Source: Paenibacillus sonchi
GTDB taxonomy: Bacteria; Bacillota; Bacilli; Paenibacillales; Paenibacillaceae
Assembly: GCF_016772475.1 (NCBI RefSeq)
Contig: NZ_CP068595.1
Span: forward strand, 3,162,001 to 3,226,000
DNA: 64,000 nucleotides
Direction: 5' to 3'
A model generated the notes under the pieces. That model was not told where the DNA came from. It did not search any database and saw only the letters and a list, made by a program, of their open reading frames with translations. Below are positions 17,714 through 27,852 of the stretch, in pieces; position 1 is the stretch's first letter, and the number at the start of each line of letters is the position of its first letter. A program made the translations under genes and the position numbers.

Positions 17714-18028
17714 ACTGATGAAACCTCCGCCCTTACATATTTCACCATGGCGTCTACCGCCCCGGCTGTACCAAAAACCTTATTCTATAGTTTACATGAA
17801 AAGCGTTTGCCGCGCGAGGGGAGCAGCCTGCATTACCTTGCTGTGATGCGTCAGGACGAAAGAATCCTTCCCCGGAGACTGCTGCACCAGCCGGGTCGTG
17901 GACAAGACTTGCATGGGTTCCTGTAACAGCGTGTTTCGTTCAACCTTGGCGAACATGTGAGAAGAGTGGTAAACTGAGTTTACAAACTATGATAAGCTAG
18001 GATATAACGGAGAAGGAGGCTGCTGTCC
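17714..18028. promoter_or_regulatory. Divergent promoter region, ydiF / 5-formyl-THF cyclo-ligase
   Basis: A 315-bp gap between divergent genes. The only structured element I see is the palindrome GTAAAC-TGA-GTTTAC at 17969-17983, followed at 17989 by TATGAT, suggesting an operator just upstream of or within the promoter of the plus-strand gene. The open frame over 17702-17926 has no ribosome site and is rejected. Confidence 0.35.
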
Positions 18029-18676
18029 ATGACAGGCAACCGTGCGCTGCTGGCAGCGCTTAAGCGGGAACTGCGCGCAGAGAGAGCAGCTGTCCGTGAG
18101 GGGCTTGCTGGAGATGAACGGGCATCCATGTCCGCCCGGGTCTGCAGCTATGCACTGGACTGGCTCAGGAAGGGCAAGGCTGCTTCACTGCTCGCCTATG
18201 TGCCCTTCCGTTCAGAGCTGGATTGCCGCCCGCTGATTGCCGGAGCCTGGGCGCTTGGCCGGGAGGTGCTGCTCCCCCGTGTGATTGCGGAAGCGGGAAC
18301 CATGAGCCTTCATACGGTTGGCTCCTGGGAGGAGCTTGCACCTGGAGCTTATGGCATCCTGGAGCCCTTAATCCCTGAAGGGAACGGGCAGGAGCGGGAG
18401 ATGCTCCCGGTTCCGGATGTGGTTTTTGTTCCGGGGCTCGCATTTGACCGGCAGGGCGGGCGTCTTGGCTACGGTAAGGGCTACTATGACCGGATGCAGG
18501 CGTCCTGGAAACAGGAGGCCGGATTTGCTCTGAAGCCTCCGGTCTGGATCGGGCTGGCTTTCAGCCAACAACTGGTGCCTGAAGTCCCGATGGATGGTCA
18601 TGATGCCTATATGGACATGCTGATTACGGAAGAGGGCATCTTTCACTGCCGGAAGGAGAACATACCATGGAATTAA
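18029..18676 (+). CDS. yqgN: 5-formyltetrahydrofolate cyclo-ligase
   Basis: 215 residues from ATG 18029 behind AGAAGGAGG. Family motifs: [11 protein letters not shown] at the N-terminus, [14 protein letters not shown], and the signature [22 protein letters not shown] (split here around residues 140-160). It converts 5-formyl-THF to 5,10-methenyl-THF with ATP. The last codons overlap the moaC start by 10 nt, giving a small operon with the molybdopterin genes, a combination without an obvious metabolic link. Confidence 0.92.
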   Translation: MTGNRALLAALKRELRAERAAVREGLAGDERASMSARVCSYALDWLRKGKAASLLAYVPFRSELDCRPLIAGAWALGREVLLPRVIAEAGTMSLHTVGSWEELAPGAYGILEPLIPEGNGQEREMLPVPDVVFVPGLAFDRQGGRLGYGKGYYDRMQASWKQEAGFALKPPVWIGLAFSQQLVPEVPMDGHDAYMDMLITEEGIFHCRKENIPWN

Positions 18677-19173
18677 CCCATTTCAATGAGCAGGGCAGGG
18701 CGCGTATGGTGGATGTGAGCGACAAGGAGATCACCAAGCGGACAGCCGCCGCGCGCAGCAGCGTGGAGATGGCTCCCGGAACACTCGCAGCGATCAAGGC
18801 GGGCCGGATCGGCAAAGGCGATGTGCTTGCTGTTGCCCAGGTTGCCGGAATTATGGCGGCCAAAAAAACCGCGGACTGGATTCCCATGTGCCATCCGCTG
18901 CCGCTTACCGGCATTGATATCCGTTTTTGGGATAACAGCGAAGATCGGCTATATATAGAAGCAACCGTCAAGACAACCGGCAAAACCGGGGTGGAGATGG
19001 AGGCGCTGACCGCCGTATCGGCAGCCGCGCTGACGGTATACGACATGTGCAAGGCACTGCAGAAGGATATGATTATCGGGCCCACGCTGCTCGTACAGAA
19101 GAGCGGAGGCAAAACGGGGGATTACGCGCTGGAGGAATCAGGACACCAAGATGCGGGTGGAAGCGCTGAGTAA
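18667..19173 (+). CDS. moaC: Cyclic pyranopterin monophosphate synthase MoaC
   Basis: 168 residues. MoaC motifs: [32 protein letters not shown] (residues around 60-80), [19 protein letters not shown], and [11 protein letters not shown]. It completes cPMP formation after MoaA in molybdenum cofactor synthesis. The gene is also found between ydiF and the tat genes in B. subtilis. The start overlaps the preceding gene. Confidence 0.95.
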   Translation: MELTHFNEQGRARMVDVSDKEITKRTAAARSSVEMAPGTLAAIKAGRIGKGDVLAVAQVAGIMAAKKTADWIPMCHPLPLTGIDIRFWDNSEDRLYIEATVKTTGKTGVEMEALTAVSAAALTVYDMCKALQKDMIIGPTLLVQKSGGKTGDYALEESGHQDAGGSAE

Positions 19174-19226
19174 AGGCCGTGAAGACGGCCGCCTATACAT
19201 AGCATAGCGAGAAGGAGGGACAACCT

Positions 19227-19712
19227 ATGGCGTGGAAAACAGCAATCCTGACGGCCAGCGATAAAGGGGCCAGAGGCGAACGGGAAGACACGAGCGCCCA
19301 GGTTATTCGGGAACTGGTGGAAGAGGAGCTAGGCGGCGAGATCGTTGAATATCGGATCGTGCCGGATGAACAGGATGAGATTATTGCCGCACTGATTGAA
19401 CTGACGGATTATTTCCAGGCGGATCTGGTGCTGACTACGGGCGGCACCGATCTGGCGATTCGTGATGTTACGCCTGAGGCGACCCGTCGTGTCATTGAAC
19501 GGGAGGTGCCCGGGCTTTCCGAGGCCATGCGGAGTACGGTAATGCAGAAAAACCGTGCAGTGATGCTGTTCCGGGGCATTTGCGGCATTCGCGGAAGAAC
19601 GCTGATTGTGAACCTGCCCGGCACACCCAAGGGAGTGCATGAGAATCTGGCAGCGATTATGGATCAACTGCCGGAAGCATTGCTCATGGTAACCGGCCAA
19701 TACCGGCAATAA
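19227..19712 (+). CDS. mogA: Molybdopterin adenylyltransferase, MogA/MoaB family
   Basis: 161 residues, ATG behind GAAGGAGG. Fold motifs are KTAILTASDKGARGEREDTS at the start, then RDVTPEATRRVIEREVPGLSE and RTLIVNLPGTPKGVHENL. It should adenylate molybdopterin before Mo insertion. One oddity: the usual TTGGTG substrate loop reads T-T-G-G-T-D-L-A-I here, with Asp replacing the last Gly. Whether that is common in this genus I cannot tell. It follows moaC by 53 bp. Confidence 0.9.
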   Translation: MAWKTAILTASDKGARGEREDTSAQVIRELVEEELGGEIVEYRIVPDEQDEIIAALIELTDYFQADLVLTTGGTDLAIRDVTPEATRRVIEREVPGLSEAMRSTVMQKNRAVMLFRGICGIRGRTLIVNLPGTPKGVHENLAAIMDQLPEALLMVTGQYRQ

Positions 19713-19843
19713 TTTCTTCTATGTCCAATAAGGTCACCAAGAATCGTCATGGATCTCTGATGGATGTGTGACATAAGTTATGGTATTATTAATTTATTGT
19801 TAACGATATCATGGACGGACAGAGTGACAAGGAGGAATAAACT

Positions 19844-20086
19844 ATGCTAAGTGGTATTGGTGCTCCCGGAATTATTTTGTTAGTCATCCTGGCGCTGCTG
19901 CTCTTTGGTCCCAATAAGCTTCCTGAACTGGGCCGGGCCGTCGGGCGTACATTCCGTGAATTTAAGGACGGGGCGCGGGAAATTATCAATGACCCGGAAC
20001 CCGCTAAGAAAAGCGAAGCTCCGGCAGCGGCAGCCCCGCAGACTATGGCAGCAGATCTTCCGCAGGACAGACGTCTGCCGGAATAA
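19844..20086 (+). CDS. tatA: Twin-arginine translocase subunit TatA
   Basis: 80 residues, ATG behind AAGGAGG. One N-terminal transmembrane helix (residues 6-22, GAPGIILLVILALLLFG), the FGPNKLPELGR hinge, an amphipathic helix (GRTFREFKDGAREI) and an Ala/Pro-rich tail. It forms the export channel with TatC for folded proteins. A terminator-like hairpin separates it from tatC. Confidence 0.95.
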   Translation: MLSGIGAPGIILLVILALLLFGPNKLPELGRAVGRTFREFKDGAREIINDPEPAKKSEAPAAAAPQTMAADLPQDRRLPE

Positions 20087-20102
20087 AATCATCTTTTCAC
20101 GC

Positions 20103-20150
20103 GGGGGCGTTTCTCTCAGTGCTGTTTCAGGCTGGGCGGCGCCCCTTTTT
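20103..20150 (+). terminator. Hairpin with T-run between tatA and tatC
   Basis: GGGGCG ... CGCCCC with a T6 tract; probably lowers tatC relative to tatA. Confidence 0.55.
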
Positions 20151-20201
20151 TGAAAATATAAGAAATATGCTTCACGCAATAAATTATCCTTCTATTTGGA
20201 C

Positions 20202-20221
20202 GGCGAAGCCGTTTCTGCTTG
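20202..20221 (+). repeat. 20-mer GGCGAAGCCGTTTCTGCTTG, copy 3
   Basis: Same sequence as 15381-15400; 41 nt upstream of the tatC start. Confidence 0.6.
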
Positions 20222-20262
20222 AATACGGCTCTTCATACATAAGTCATCGGGTGGTGTAAGTC

Positions 20263-21036
20263 ATGTCTCTGGAAGCGGAAGAAATGTCAGTGGTGGATCA
20301 TCTTACCGAACTGCGCAGACGGATTATCTATGTGCTGGTTGTATTCGTTGCCGGCCTCGTTGCCGGCTTATTCGTCGCCAAACCAATCTATCTCTACCTG
20401 ATTCACGCAGATATGGCCCAGGGCTTCGTGCTGCATGCCTTCTCCTTCTGGGACGGCATCGGGATGTATGTGAAGATCGCCATGGCTGTTTCGCTGGCCG
20501 TATCGGTCCCGTTTATTGTCTATCAGCTGTGGGCATTCATCAGTCCCGGACTCCGGCCGGTGGAGCGGAGCGCCGCTCTGCGTTACGTGCCTTATGTGTT
20601 TGTCCTTTTTATACTCGGCATCGCGTTTGCCTATTATATTGTATTCCCCATGGCGCTGTCGTTCACGATTACAATAACCCGCAGCATGGGGCTGGAAGAG
20701 ACTTATGGCATTGCGCAGTACTTCAGCTTCATGTTCAGTCTGGTCATTCCGCTGGCGCTGCTGTTTGAGCTTCCGCTTGTCGTTATGTTTCTGACCAAGC
20801 TGAGAATTCTTAATCCGCTGCGCCTGCGCAAGATGCGCCGGTATGCTTATTTCGCGCTTGTCTTTATCGCCGTGGTCATCACGCCGCCGGATTTCATCTC
20901 GGACTTTCTCGTCACGATTCCACTGCTGGTTCTCTACGAATTCAGTGTATTTCTGTCGTCCTTCGTTTACCGCAAGCAGCTTGCCATGGACCGTGAGCTG
21001 GAGGCCCGTTACGTCAGGAAAGAGGAGTCCCGGTAG
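20263..21036 (+). CDS. tatC: Sec-independent protein translocase TatC
   Basis: 257 residues with six hydrophobic segments. TatC motifs: MSVVDHLTELRRRI at the N-terminus (signal peptide binding), FISPGLRPVERSAA after the second segment, and FVAVVITPPDFISD-like FIAVVITPPDFISD. It recognises the twin-arginine signal. The ATG at 20263 has GGGTGGTG as ribosome site. A hairpin (GGAAGGGCA ... TGCCCTTC, 21055-21080) follows. Confidence 0.95.
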   Translation: MSLEAEEMSVVDHLTELRRRIIYVLVVFVAGLVAGLFVAKPIYLYLIHADMAQGFVLHAFSFWDGIGMYVKIAMAVSLAVSVPFIVYQLWAFISPGLRPVERSAALRYVPYVFVLFILGIAFAYYIVFPMALSFTITITRSMGLEETYGIAQYFSFMFSLVIPLALLFELPLVVMFLTKLRILNPLRLRKMRRYAYFALVFIAVVITPPDFISDFLVTIPLLVLYEFSVFLSSFVYRKQLAMDRELEARYVRKEESR

Positions 21037-21054
21037 GGAACCGGAAAACGTGAA

Positions 21055-21080
21055 CCGGAAGGGCATATTCTGCCCTTCGG
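21055..21080 (+). terminator. Hairpin after tatC
   Basis: CCGGAAGGGCA-TATTC-TGCCCTTCGG; no clear T-run, so termination is uncertain. Confidence 0.35.
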
Positions 21081-21165
21081 TGGATAGAATGTAAGAGAGT
21101 GCGGGGCAGACAAGCACATAAACCATATTTTTCCCAAAAACAAATACGATTTTACGTAAAAGGAC

Positions 21166-21194
21166 TTGAAATCCGCCTTCAAGTTGAGTATCAT
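21166..21194 (+). promoter_or_regulatory. Sigma-A promoter of groES-groEL
   Basis: TTGAAA (21166-21171), 17-nt spacer, TATCAT (21189-21194), placed so that the CIRCE operator covers the transcription start. Confidence 0.75.
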
Positions 21195-21205
21195 AAAAAT
21201 TGTTG

Positions 21206-21232
21206 TTAGCACTACACAGTGTTGAGTGCTAA
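21206..21232. promoter_or_regulatory. CIRCE operator (HrcA binding site)
   Basis: TTAGCACTA-N9-GAGTGCTAA, one mismatch to the consensus TTAGCACTC-N9-GAGTGCTAA. HrcA would repress groES-groEL here until heat stress engages GroEL. Confidence 0.95.
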
Positions 21233-21375
21233 CAGTGCTGAGAAAGAGGCCGCCGCCGGTATATGACGGTCCGGAGGTCCTGTTTTTCAGAGCTGCCGCC
21301 GAAGCTTTAGTCTTCACCGGTATCCCATCTATGTTTTCAAGCTAAACAACATATTTCAAAGGAGGCTATTTTTTC

Positions 21376-21657
21376 ATGATCAAACCACTAGGTGAACGCG
21401 TGTTGGTAGAACCAAGCGAGCAAGAGCAAACCACTTCTTTCGGGATTGTGCTGCCGGACTCTTCCAAAGAGAAGCCGCAGGAAGGCAGAATTATCGCTGT
21501 AGGCAGCGGTGCCCTGAAAGACGGAGTGCGTGTTCCGCTTGAAGTTAAAGAAGGCGACCGTGTGCTGTTCTCGAAATATGCCGGAACTGAAATTAAATAC
21601 GAAGGCAAAGAATATCTGATTATGAAAGAAAGCGACATTCACGCGATTCTCGACTAA
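21376..21657 (+). CDS. groES: Co-chaperonin GroES
   Basis: 93 residues, ATG behind AAGGAGG. It is a complete Cpn10: [19 protein letters not shown], the mobile loop, [29 protein letters not shown] and the conserved ending. Heptameric lid of GroEL, cytoplasmic. CIRCE-controlled and co-transcribed with groEL 130 bp downstream. Confidence 0.97.
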   Translation: MIKPLGERVLVEPSEQEQTTSFGIVLPDSSKEKPQEGRIIAVGSGALKDGVRVPLEVKEGDRVLFSKYAGTEIKYEGKEYLIMKESDIHAILD

Positions 21658-21772
21658 TCAGTAAGCCTTTCATAAGTGATAACCGAATTATACTTACACC
21701 AAAATTGGCTGATGCTTCCGAAGTGAGTTTTGAACGAAGTCACTCAGGAAGTAACGCTAACAAAACTTTTAG

Positions 21773-23416
<1,644 letters not shown>

Positions 23417-23450
23417 TAAGGCGTTAAGCCCGTATACATCCAAAGTTAAC

Positions 23451-23492
23451 AAGAGGTCTCACATCAGTTCTCCGAACTTGTGTGAGGCCTCT
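23451..23492 (+). terminator. Terminator of groES-groEL
   Basis: AAGAGGTCTCACA ... TGTGAGGCCTCTT inverted repeat, 35 nt after the groEL stop. Confidence 0.8.
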
Positions 23493-23550
23493 TGTTCAAT
23501 ACTGGCAAGAGCCAACTCCCCTAGAGGTGTATGGGGGATAGGCCTTGAAC

Positions 23551-23600
23551 CAAACAACGCCCTTTCACATTCCTATTAGGATGCGAAAAGGCGTTGTTTG
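23551..23600. terminator. Terminator of the amt operon
   Basis: CAAACAACGCC ... GGCGTTGTTTG with inner CTTT/AAAG pairing; downstream of the minus-strand amt gene. Confidence 0.7.
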
Positions 23601-23644
23601 TGTTCTCCTTGCAAAGGGAGCCTGGTTCAGATGAACGGTGTCCC

Positions 23645-24946
23645 TTATCTTCTTGAGTTATTACCGGAGCCAATGTCGTCTTCCGCCAGGTAGTGATCTT
23701 CAAGCTCAATGAATTCGGCTGACCGGTGCGCGGCGATCATGCCGTGATAGCTGATATCGAGGCCGATTTCTTCCTCTTCCTCGCTGGACCGTACCTGAAC
23801 CAGCTTCCCAATCAGCTTCAGCCCGCACCAGGTAGTTGCAAAACCCCAGGCCGCCAATGTGACAAGCCCAAGGATTTGCACCCCGAGTTGGTGCCAGCCT
23901 CCACCATAGAGCAGTCCGCCGTCGGTAGCGAACAAGCCTACGGCTACGGTTCCCCAGGCGCCAGATACGGCATGTACCGGAAAGGCACCCACCGGATCAT
24001 CGATGCGGCGGGCTTCCAGCCAGTTGGTAGCCGCCATCATGAGCAGACCGGAGACGGCGCCAATCAGGATGGCCGCACCGTCACTGACAAACGCACAGCC
24101 GGCCGTAATACCAACCAGACCGGCGAGAGAACCGTTAATTACGGATGGGGCATCTGAACGCTGGTAACGGAATAAGGTGTAGATCAGGGTGATTCCGCCG
24201 CCTGCTGCCGCTGACAGCATGGTCGTAATCGCGATGTGTCCGATCCGGGCATCGGCAGCACTTAAGGTGCTGCCTGCATTGAAGCCGAACCAGCCGAACC
24301 AGAGCAGGAAGGCGCCAACCGAAGCCAGCGGCAGGTTGCTCGGGAGGGCGACGGTGCTGTTCCCGGCCTGATTGAACTTTCCCTTTCTGGGGCCGATGAC
24401 AATAGCCGCTGCCAGTGCCGAGAATCCTCCAAGGGCATGAATAACGGCTGAACCTGCGAAGTCCTGCAGACCCAATTGGCTAAGCCAGCCGCCGCCCCAT
24501 GCCCAGTGGCCACCCAGGGGATAGATCAGGCCGGTCATGAATATGACGTACAGCAGATAAGCGCGGAAGTTGATCCGTTCAGCAACCGCTCCCGATACGA
24601 TGGAGATAACGGCAATGGTGAAAGCCGCCTGGAACAGCCAGAAGGTATCAACCGAGATGGTGAAATGAAGATTGGAGAGATCACCGCCAAGCATAAATCC
24701 GCTGGTGCCTACCAACCCGCCGGCATCTTTTCCGTACATCAGCCCAAATCCGAAAATATAAAAAATCAGCGTTCCTATAGTGATATCGGCGAATACTTTC
24801 ATGATAATGTTCACACTGTTTTTATATCTTACAAAACCGGCCTCCAGCAGAGCGAAACCGCCCTCCATCAGCAAAATCATAGCGGCGCTCAATACGACCC
24901 AAATCGTATCTACTCCACCGCCAAGAGACTCCAGCGTCACATTCAT
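23645..24946 (-). CDS. amt: Ammonium transporter, Amt/MEP/Rh family
   Basis: 433 residues with about eleven hydrophobic segments. The twin pore histidines are present in VIHALGGFSALAAA and FPVHAVSGAWGT, with the FGWFGFNAGSTLSA and GGHWAWGGGW segments. The C-terminal cytosolic tail (about residues 385-433) is unusually acidic and His-containing (RSSEEEEEIGLDISYHG). It imports ammonium/ammonia. No glnB/glnK lies beside it; instead a coiled-coil protein gene ends 2 nt before its start. Confidence 0.95.
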   Translation of the reverse strand: MNVTLESLGGGVDTIWVVLSAAMILLMEGGFALLEAGFVRYKNSVNIIMKVFADITIGTLIFYIFGFGLMYGKDAGGLVGTSGFMLGGDLSNLHFTISVDTFWLFQAAFTIAVISIVSGAVAERINFRAYLLYVIFMTGLIYPLGGHWAWGGGWLSQLGLQDFAGSAVIHALGGFSALAAAIVIGPRKGKFNQAGNSTVALPSNLPLASVGAFLLWFGWFGFNAGSTLSAADARIGHIAITTMLSAAAGGGITLIYTLFRYQRSDAPSVINGSLAGLVGITAGCAFVSDGAAILIGAVSGLLMMAATNWLEARRIDDPVGAFPVHAVSGAWGTVAVGLFATDGGLLYGGGWHQLGVQILGLVTLAAWGFATTWCGLKLIGKLVQVRSSEEEEEIGLDISYHGMIAAHRSAEFIELEDHYLAEDDIGSGNNSRR

Positions 24947-24948
24947 TT

Positions 24949-25356
24949 CTATAATGCCTCCATGCCCTTAATGAATTTAATCTCTCTTATGATTTCAGGT
25001 GACAGCGGGATCTCTTCCGTTACGGGATGAGTGCCGAGCAGCAGCAGGACCTGATCCAATTCCTGTATGTTTCTTTTAATGCTGTCTATTTGTTTGAACC
25101 GGTCTTTTACATGGACTATATATTCTACGGCTGTGTGATGGCTCGCCGGATGCCCTGCAAACCATTTGCGGATAGGGGAGAGGGATTGGTACATGGCCTC
25201 TTCTGCCCGCCTTTTTTGTTCATATTTGTTGATTTTATCCTTAATCCCCTCAATTTCTTCCTCTTTTCTGGCCTTGAGGCGCTCAATGAGGTGTCTTATC
25301 TCCTCTGTAGACAGACGATAAACAACATTATGGTAAACTTCATCCACAATAATCAT
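24949..25356 (-). CDS. Coiled-coil protein of unknown function, coupled to amt
   Basis: 135 residues from ATG 25354-25356, behind AAGGAG; the longer frame to 25413 has no site. No signal or membrane segment. The central part is a strongly charged helix (IEGIKDKINKYEQKRRAEE, residues about 35-53), and a second helical part follows SIKRNIQELDQVLLL. I do not recognise a family. It precedes amt with a 2-nt gap, so the two are translated together. In this position most bacteria keep a PII protein; the sequence has no PII T-loop. Confidence 0.7.
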   Translation of the reverse strand: MIIVDEVYHNVVYRLSTEEIRHLIERLKARKEEEIEGIKDKINKYEQKRRAEEAMYQSLSPIRKWFAGHPASHHTAVEYIVHVKDRFKQIDSIKRNIQELDQVLLLLGTHPVTEEIPLSPEIIREIKFIKGMEAL

Positions 25357-25389
25357 GTCAGATCTCCTTACATGAAAAGTCATAGACTG

Positions 25390-25418
25390 ATTATATGGAC
25401 AATGTAAATACAAGTCAA
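25390..25418 (-). promoter_or_regulatory. Promoter of the coiled-coil/amt operon
   Basis: On the minus strand TTGACT, 17-nt spacer, TATAAT, about 30 nt before the ribosome site. No clean GlnR/TnrA box is visible. Confidence 0.7.
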
Positions 25419-25513
25419 TAGGTTTTTATGTGGCGATTTATCATCCAACTACGGTTTGGGCGGTGACCCCATAATCTGCGCAGGGCTAAAGGCATGATCG
25501 GCGTGCTGATAAG

Positions 25514-25737
25514 ATGGCGGTTATAAACGACGATCACATCAAATTTCCTGATGAATCTGTTCTTGGAGAAATACAAAAATTTCTAAATAAATACTTGATA
25601 TACCAAAAAAACAATTATATAGTATTAATGTGGACTTTAAGAATGGGATTGAATATAATCGTGAAATATTTCACAATGATAATTCCGTACATACGAAGGA
25701 ATTCTTATTCTATCTAACAAAGGGGATGGTTCTGTGA
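25514..25737 (+). pseudogene. AT-rich small gene, frameshifted at an A7 run
   Basis: The first frame (MAVINDDHIKFPDESVLGEI...) runs to about 25609; in the next frame, after the run of seven A, coding-like sequence continues (INVDFKNGIEYNREIFHNDN ... TKEFLFYLTKGMVL) to TGA 25735-25737. A one-base loss in the A-run would explain it. The stop overlaps the GTG start of the lipoprotein gene, so the two were translationally coupled. No family recognised. Base composition is far more AT-rich than the flanks. Confidence 0.45.
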
Positions 25738-26246
25738 ACCATGGATTAATAATTTTATTACTAATAATATCAATAGGGTGTAGTGGATGTACGAGTACTA
25801 ATGAAAGTCATGATTTAACAATAACTATTGGAGATGAGAGCATTGATTTCGTTTCCTCAGACTATACCAAGGACAATAATTCAGAAAATGATAAGACGAT
25901 TTTCGAATTTGCCTTAAAACAAGATAATTTAACAGACATAAAATATATAAAACTTAATACTAAAATAACTTTAGACTTTGGGAATAACCCACCCGACAAT
26001 GTTGCTATCAAAGACATATTGTTGGATTCAAACGGGCATTTTTTATACTCTGATAAATTGTCTTCCGATATTTCGTTAACAAACGAAGGTCATAAATTTT
26101 TCTTTTTATTAAAAAAGAATCCTGCATCTCTATTGAGTTCGAAATTCGATAACAAAAAGGTGGATATTAGAGGATTTGAAATTACGGCGACTTGGGGACA
26201 AAACGAAGAGAGATATGCTTTTGTAATAAAAGCTGATGCGTATTGA
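25734..26246 (+). CDS. Lipoprotein of unknown function
   Basis: 170 residues from GTG 25734, with AAAGGGGATGG upstream. A hydrophobic signal (about residues 5-15) ends in a lipobox S-I-G-C (cysteine near residue 16), followed by a Ser/Thr/Asn-rich linker. The mature part is beta-rich (TITIGDESIDFVSSDYT, FEFALKQDNLTDIKYIKLN) and resembles an Ig-like fold by pattern only. Membrane-anchored outside the cell. It belongs to the AT-rich island and is coupled to the preceding broken gene. Confidence 0.65.
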   Translation: MNHGLIILLLIISIGCSGCTSTNESHDLTITIGDESIDFVSSDYTKDNNSENDKTIFEFALKQDNLTDIKYIKLNTKITLDFGNNPPDNVAIKDILLDSNGHFLYSDKLSSDISLTNEGHKFFFLLKKNPASLLSSKFDNKKVDIRGFEITATWGQNEERYAFVIKADAY

Positions 26247-26466
26247 TTGAATAGAAGTGTGTGTAAACGATTACAAACAGGTATAGACGGAAAATAATAT
26301 ATGCTCAAATCATGTTGGGGGGTGGTTAATGTGAAGGATTAAATTCCTTGCTGAACCTCAGAAAAGTGTTAACGTTGCAAGTTCAACATGGTGGTGCAAG
26401 AACTCTTAATTAGGAGTAGTTATTTAAGGATGTTAATGTAAACTATAAAATGAAGGGATGAGGATA

Positions 26467-27453
26467 ATGAAAAAGAATTTACTAACTTCGATATCATTGT
26501 GTTTTTCTTTGATCTTCTGTTTAGCGTTACCGGCAGCTTTTGCTGATTCAACAAGTGCTGTAGATGAAACCACAAATGTTCAATATTCAATAACTAATTC
26601 ATATGAATACGTTGTAAAACCCAATACTGATGAATGGAAGAAGTTTACGTCTACTGAGGAGAAAGTTAACGCCTCTCAAATTCCACAAACTATTTTAAAT
26701 AAGATGACCACAAAAGCATTAGTGGAAACAGTATTGAAATATCCATTACTAGCAAATATGTTTGCTTTTAATACTAAGCAAGAAGGTTTCAATGCAATTT
26801 ATAGTAATTTCAACGGTTTACAAGAATTAACAAAGAGAACAGATGCCATATCCGAACTAGAGCAATACCAGGATAAGATAGGTTACTTAGAAACAACAGA
26901 TAATACAATAATCGCTCAAGGACTTTACGTTAAAGCTTTACTTGAAGCTCTTGGTTCTAATAGCCTTATTGGATCAAATAGTGATATTACTCCATACTAT
27001 ACTAACAGTTCTGTAACAACACCTAATGGTACTAGTGTGTCCACATATAAAGGGCTGACTTGGGCTGATCATGGACTTACGGCGACAGAGGCATCGGCAT
27101 TACAAGCTCAAATGGTAAAGGCGTATCCTAATGCAACAGTTGTGAGTTCTCAGAATCCTAGTTATAATTGTCATTCATATGCATGGTATTCAACAAGTTC
27201 CACTAATACTCATTGGATGAATAGTGCAAGTGCGTATAGGACAGATGGTAGTTATACCAGTGGAACGGGTGCAGTCGGAAGTAAAGTAGATTATGGGGCA
27301 GGAGACCACTCGGGCATTGTAACTTATGTTGGAGGAGGATCGGGCCCGAATGTGAAAGTCAAATCAAAGTGGGGAATATACGGAGTATTTACACATAATA
27401 TTGTTGACTGCCCATATACGATAGGCTCTTATTCTTGTACTTTTTGGAATTAA
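26467..27453 (+). CDS. Secreted protein with a putative papain/NlpC-like Cys-His catalytic domain
   Basis: 328 residues from ATG 26467, 9 nt after AAGGG; an ATG 9 nt earlier abuts the site. A classic signal peptide (KKN, hydrophobic core, LPAAFA cleavage near residue 26) shows secretion. The N-terminal half is helical with no known match. The C-terminal 110 residues contain S-Y-N-C-H-S-Y-A-W-Y, later G-D-H-S-G-I-V-T-Y-V and K-S-K-W-G: the Cys, His and following Lys-Trp-Gly arrangement suggests a cysteine peptidase or amidase. AT-rich, apparently acquired with the lipoprotein gene upstream. Confidence 0.6.
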   Translation: MKKNLLTSISLCFSLIFCLALPAAFADSTSAVDETTNVQYSITNSYEYVVKPNTDEWKKFTSTEEKVNASQIPQTILNKMTTKALVETVLKYPLLANMFAFNTKQEGFNAIYSNFNGLQELTKRTDAISELEQYQDKIGYLETTDNTIIAQGLYVKALLEALGSNSLIGSNSDITPYYTNSSVTTPNGTSVSTYKGLTWADHGLTATEASALQAQMVKAYPNATVVSSQNPSYNCHSYAWYSTSSTNTHWMNSASAYRTDGSYTSGTGAVGSKVDYGAGDHSGIVTYVGGGSGPNVKVKSKWGIYGVFTHNIVDCPYTIGSYSCTFWN

Positions 27454-27499
27454 TTATAAAGGAGCCAGAATGGCGAAGTCGTTTTAACTTGTCCCAATT

Positions 27500-27541
27500 A
27501 AAAACCTTCTACAAGTTCGTTTCAACTTGTAGAAGGTTTTT
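27500..27541. terminator. Strong bidirectional terminator closing the AT-rich island
   Basis: Perfect 18-bp stem AAAAACCTTCTACAAGTT with a 6-nt loop and complementary arm. It also cuts into the end of a histidine kinase remnant on the other strand. Confidence 0.8.
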
Positions 27542-27696
27542 CTTGCCCTGAAGAAATGATGGTCGTATGAAATATCCAACAGGCCATTCAACTCTGCTAT
27601 GGTTTTTTTAATGTTTTTGAGTCCGATGCCATGCGCCTTGTGATTGGACTTCGTCGACCGGAAAATTTTCCGGGATACGGGATATATGTAGAGCAC
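27530..27696 (-). pseudogene. Remnant of a sensor histidine kinase (GHKL ATPase end)
   Basis: Minus-strand residues KAHGIGLKNIKKTIAELNG then LLDISYDHHFF match the G2 box and end of AgrC/natK-type histidine kinase ATPase domains. Everything upstream of this domain is missing, and the N-terminal part of the open frame is unrelated sequence from the antisense of another remnant. It marks a deleted two-component system. Confidence 0.5.
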
Positions 27697-27822
27697 TCGA
27701 AGGTTATTCTGCTGTCAGGTACAAGTGACTACGTCCGGGCGGTGCTTATTCCGGCTATTATAATCATAGTTTGTCTGACAGCTGCCCTGCTTTCTTTGGA
27801 AAAAAGAGATATTCATATATAA
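27640..27822 (+). pseudogene. Remnant of an ABC-2 type permease C-terminus
   Basis: The plus-strand frame ends in one hydrophobic segment and a short basic tail (AVLIPAIIIIVCLTAALLSL then EKRDIHI), as in ABC-2 permease ends. No start, ATPase or other segments are present. It abuts and partly overlaps the histidine kinase remnant on the other strand, so both look like debris of the same deletion. Confidence 0.4.
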
Positions 27823-27852
27823 TAGGGACAATTCACAGAGGAGGTGTTCCGG

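Noticed and set aside
17702..17926. 74-codon open frame upstream of the cyclo-ligase gene
   Set aside because: Starts inside the ydiF start region, has no ribosome site and no recognisable composition.
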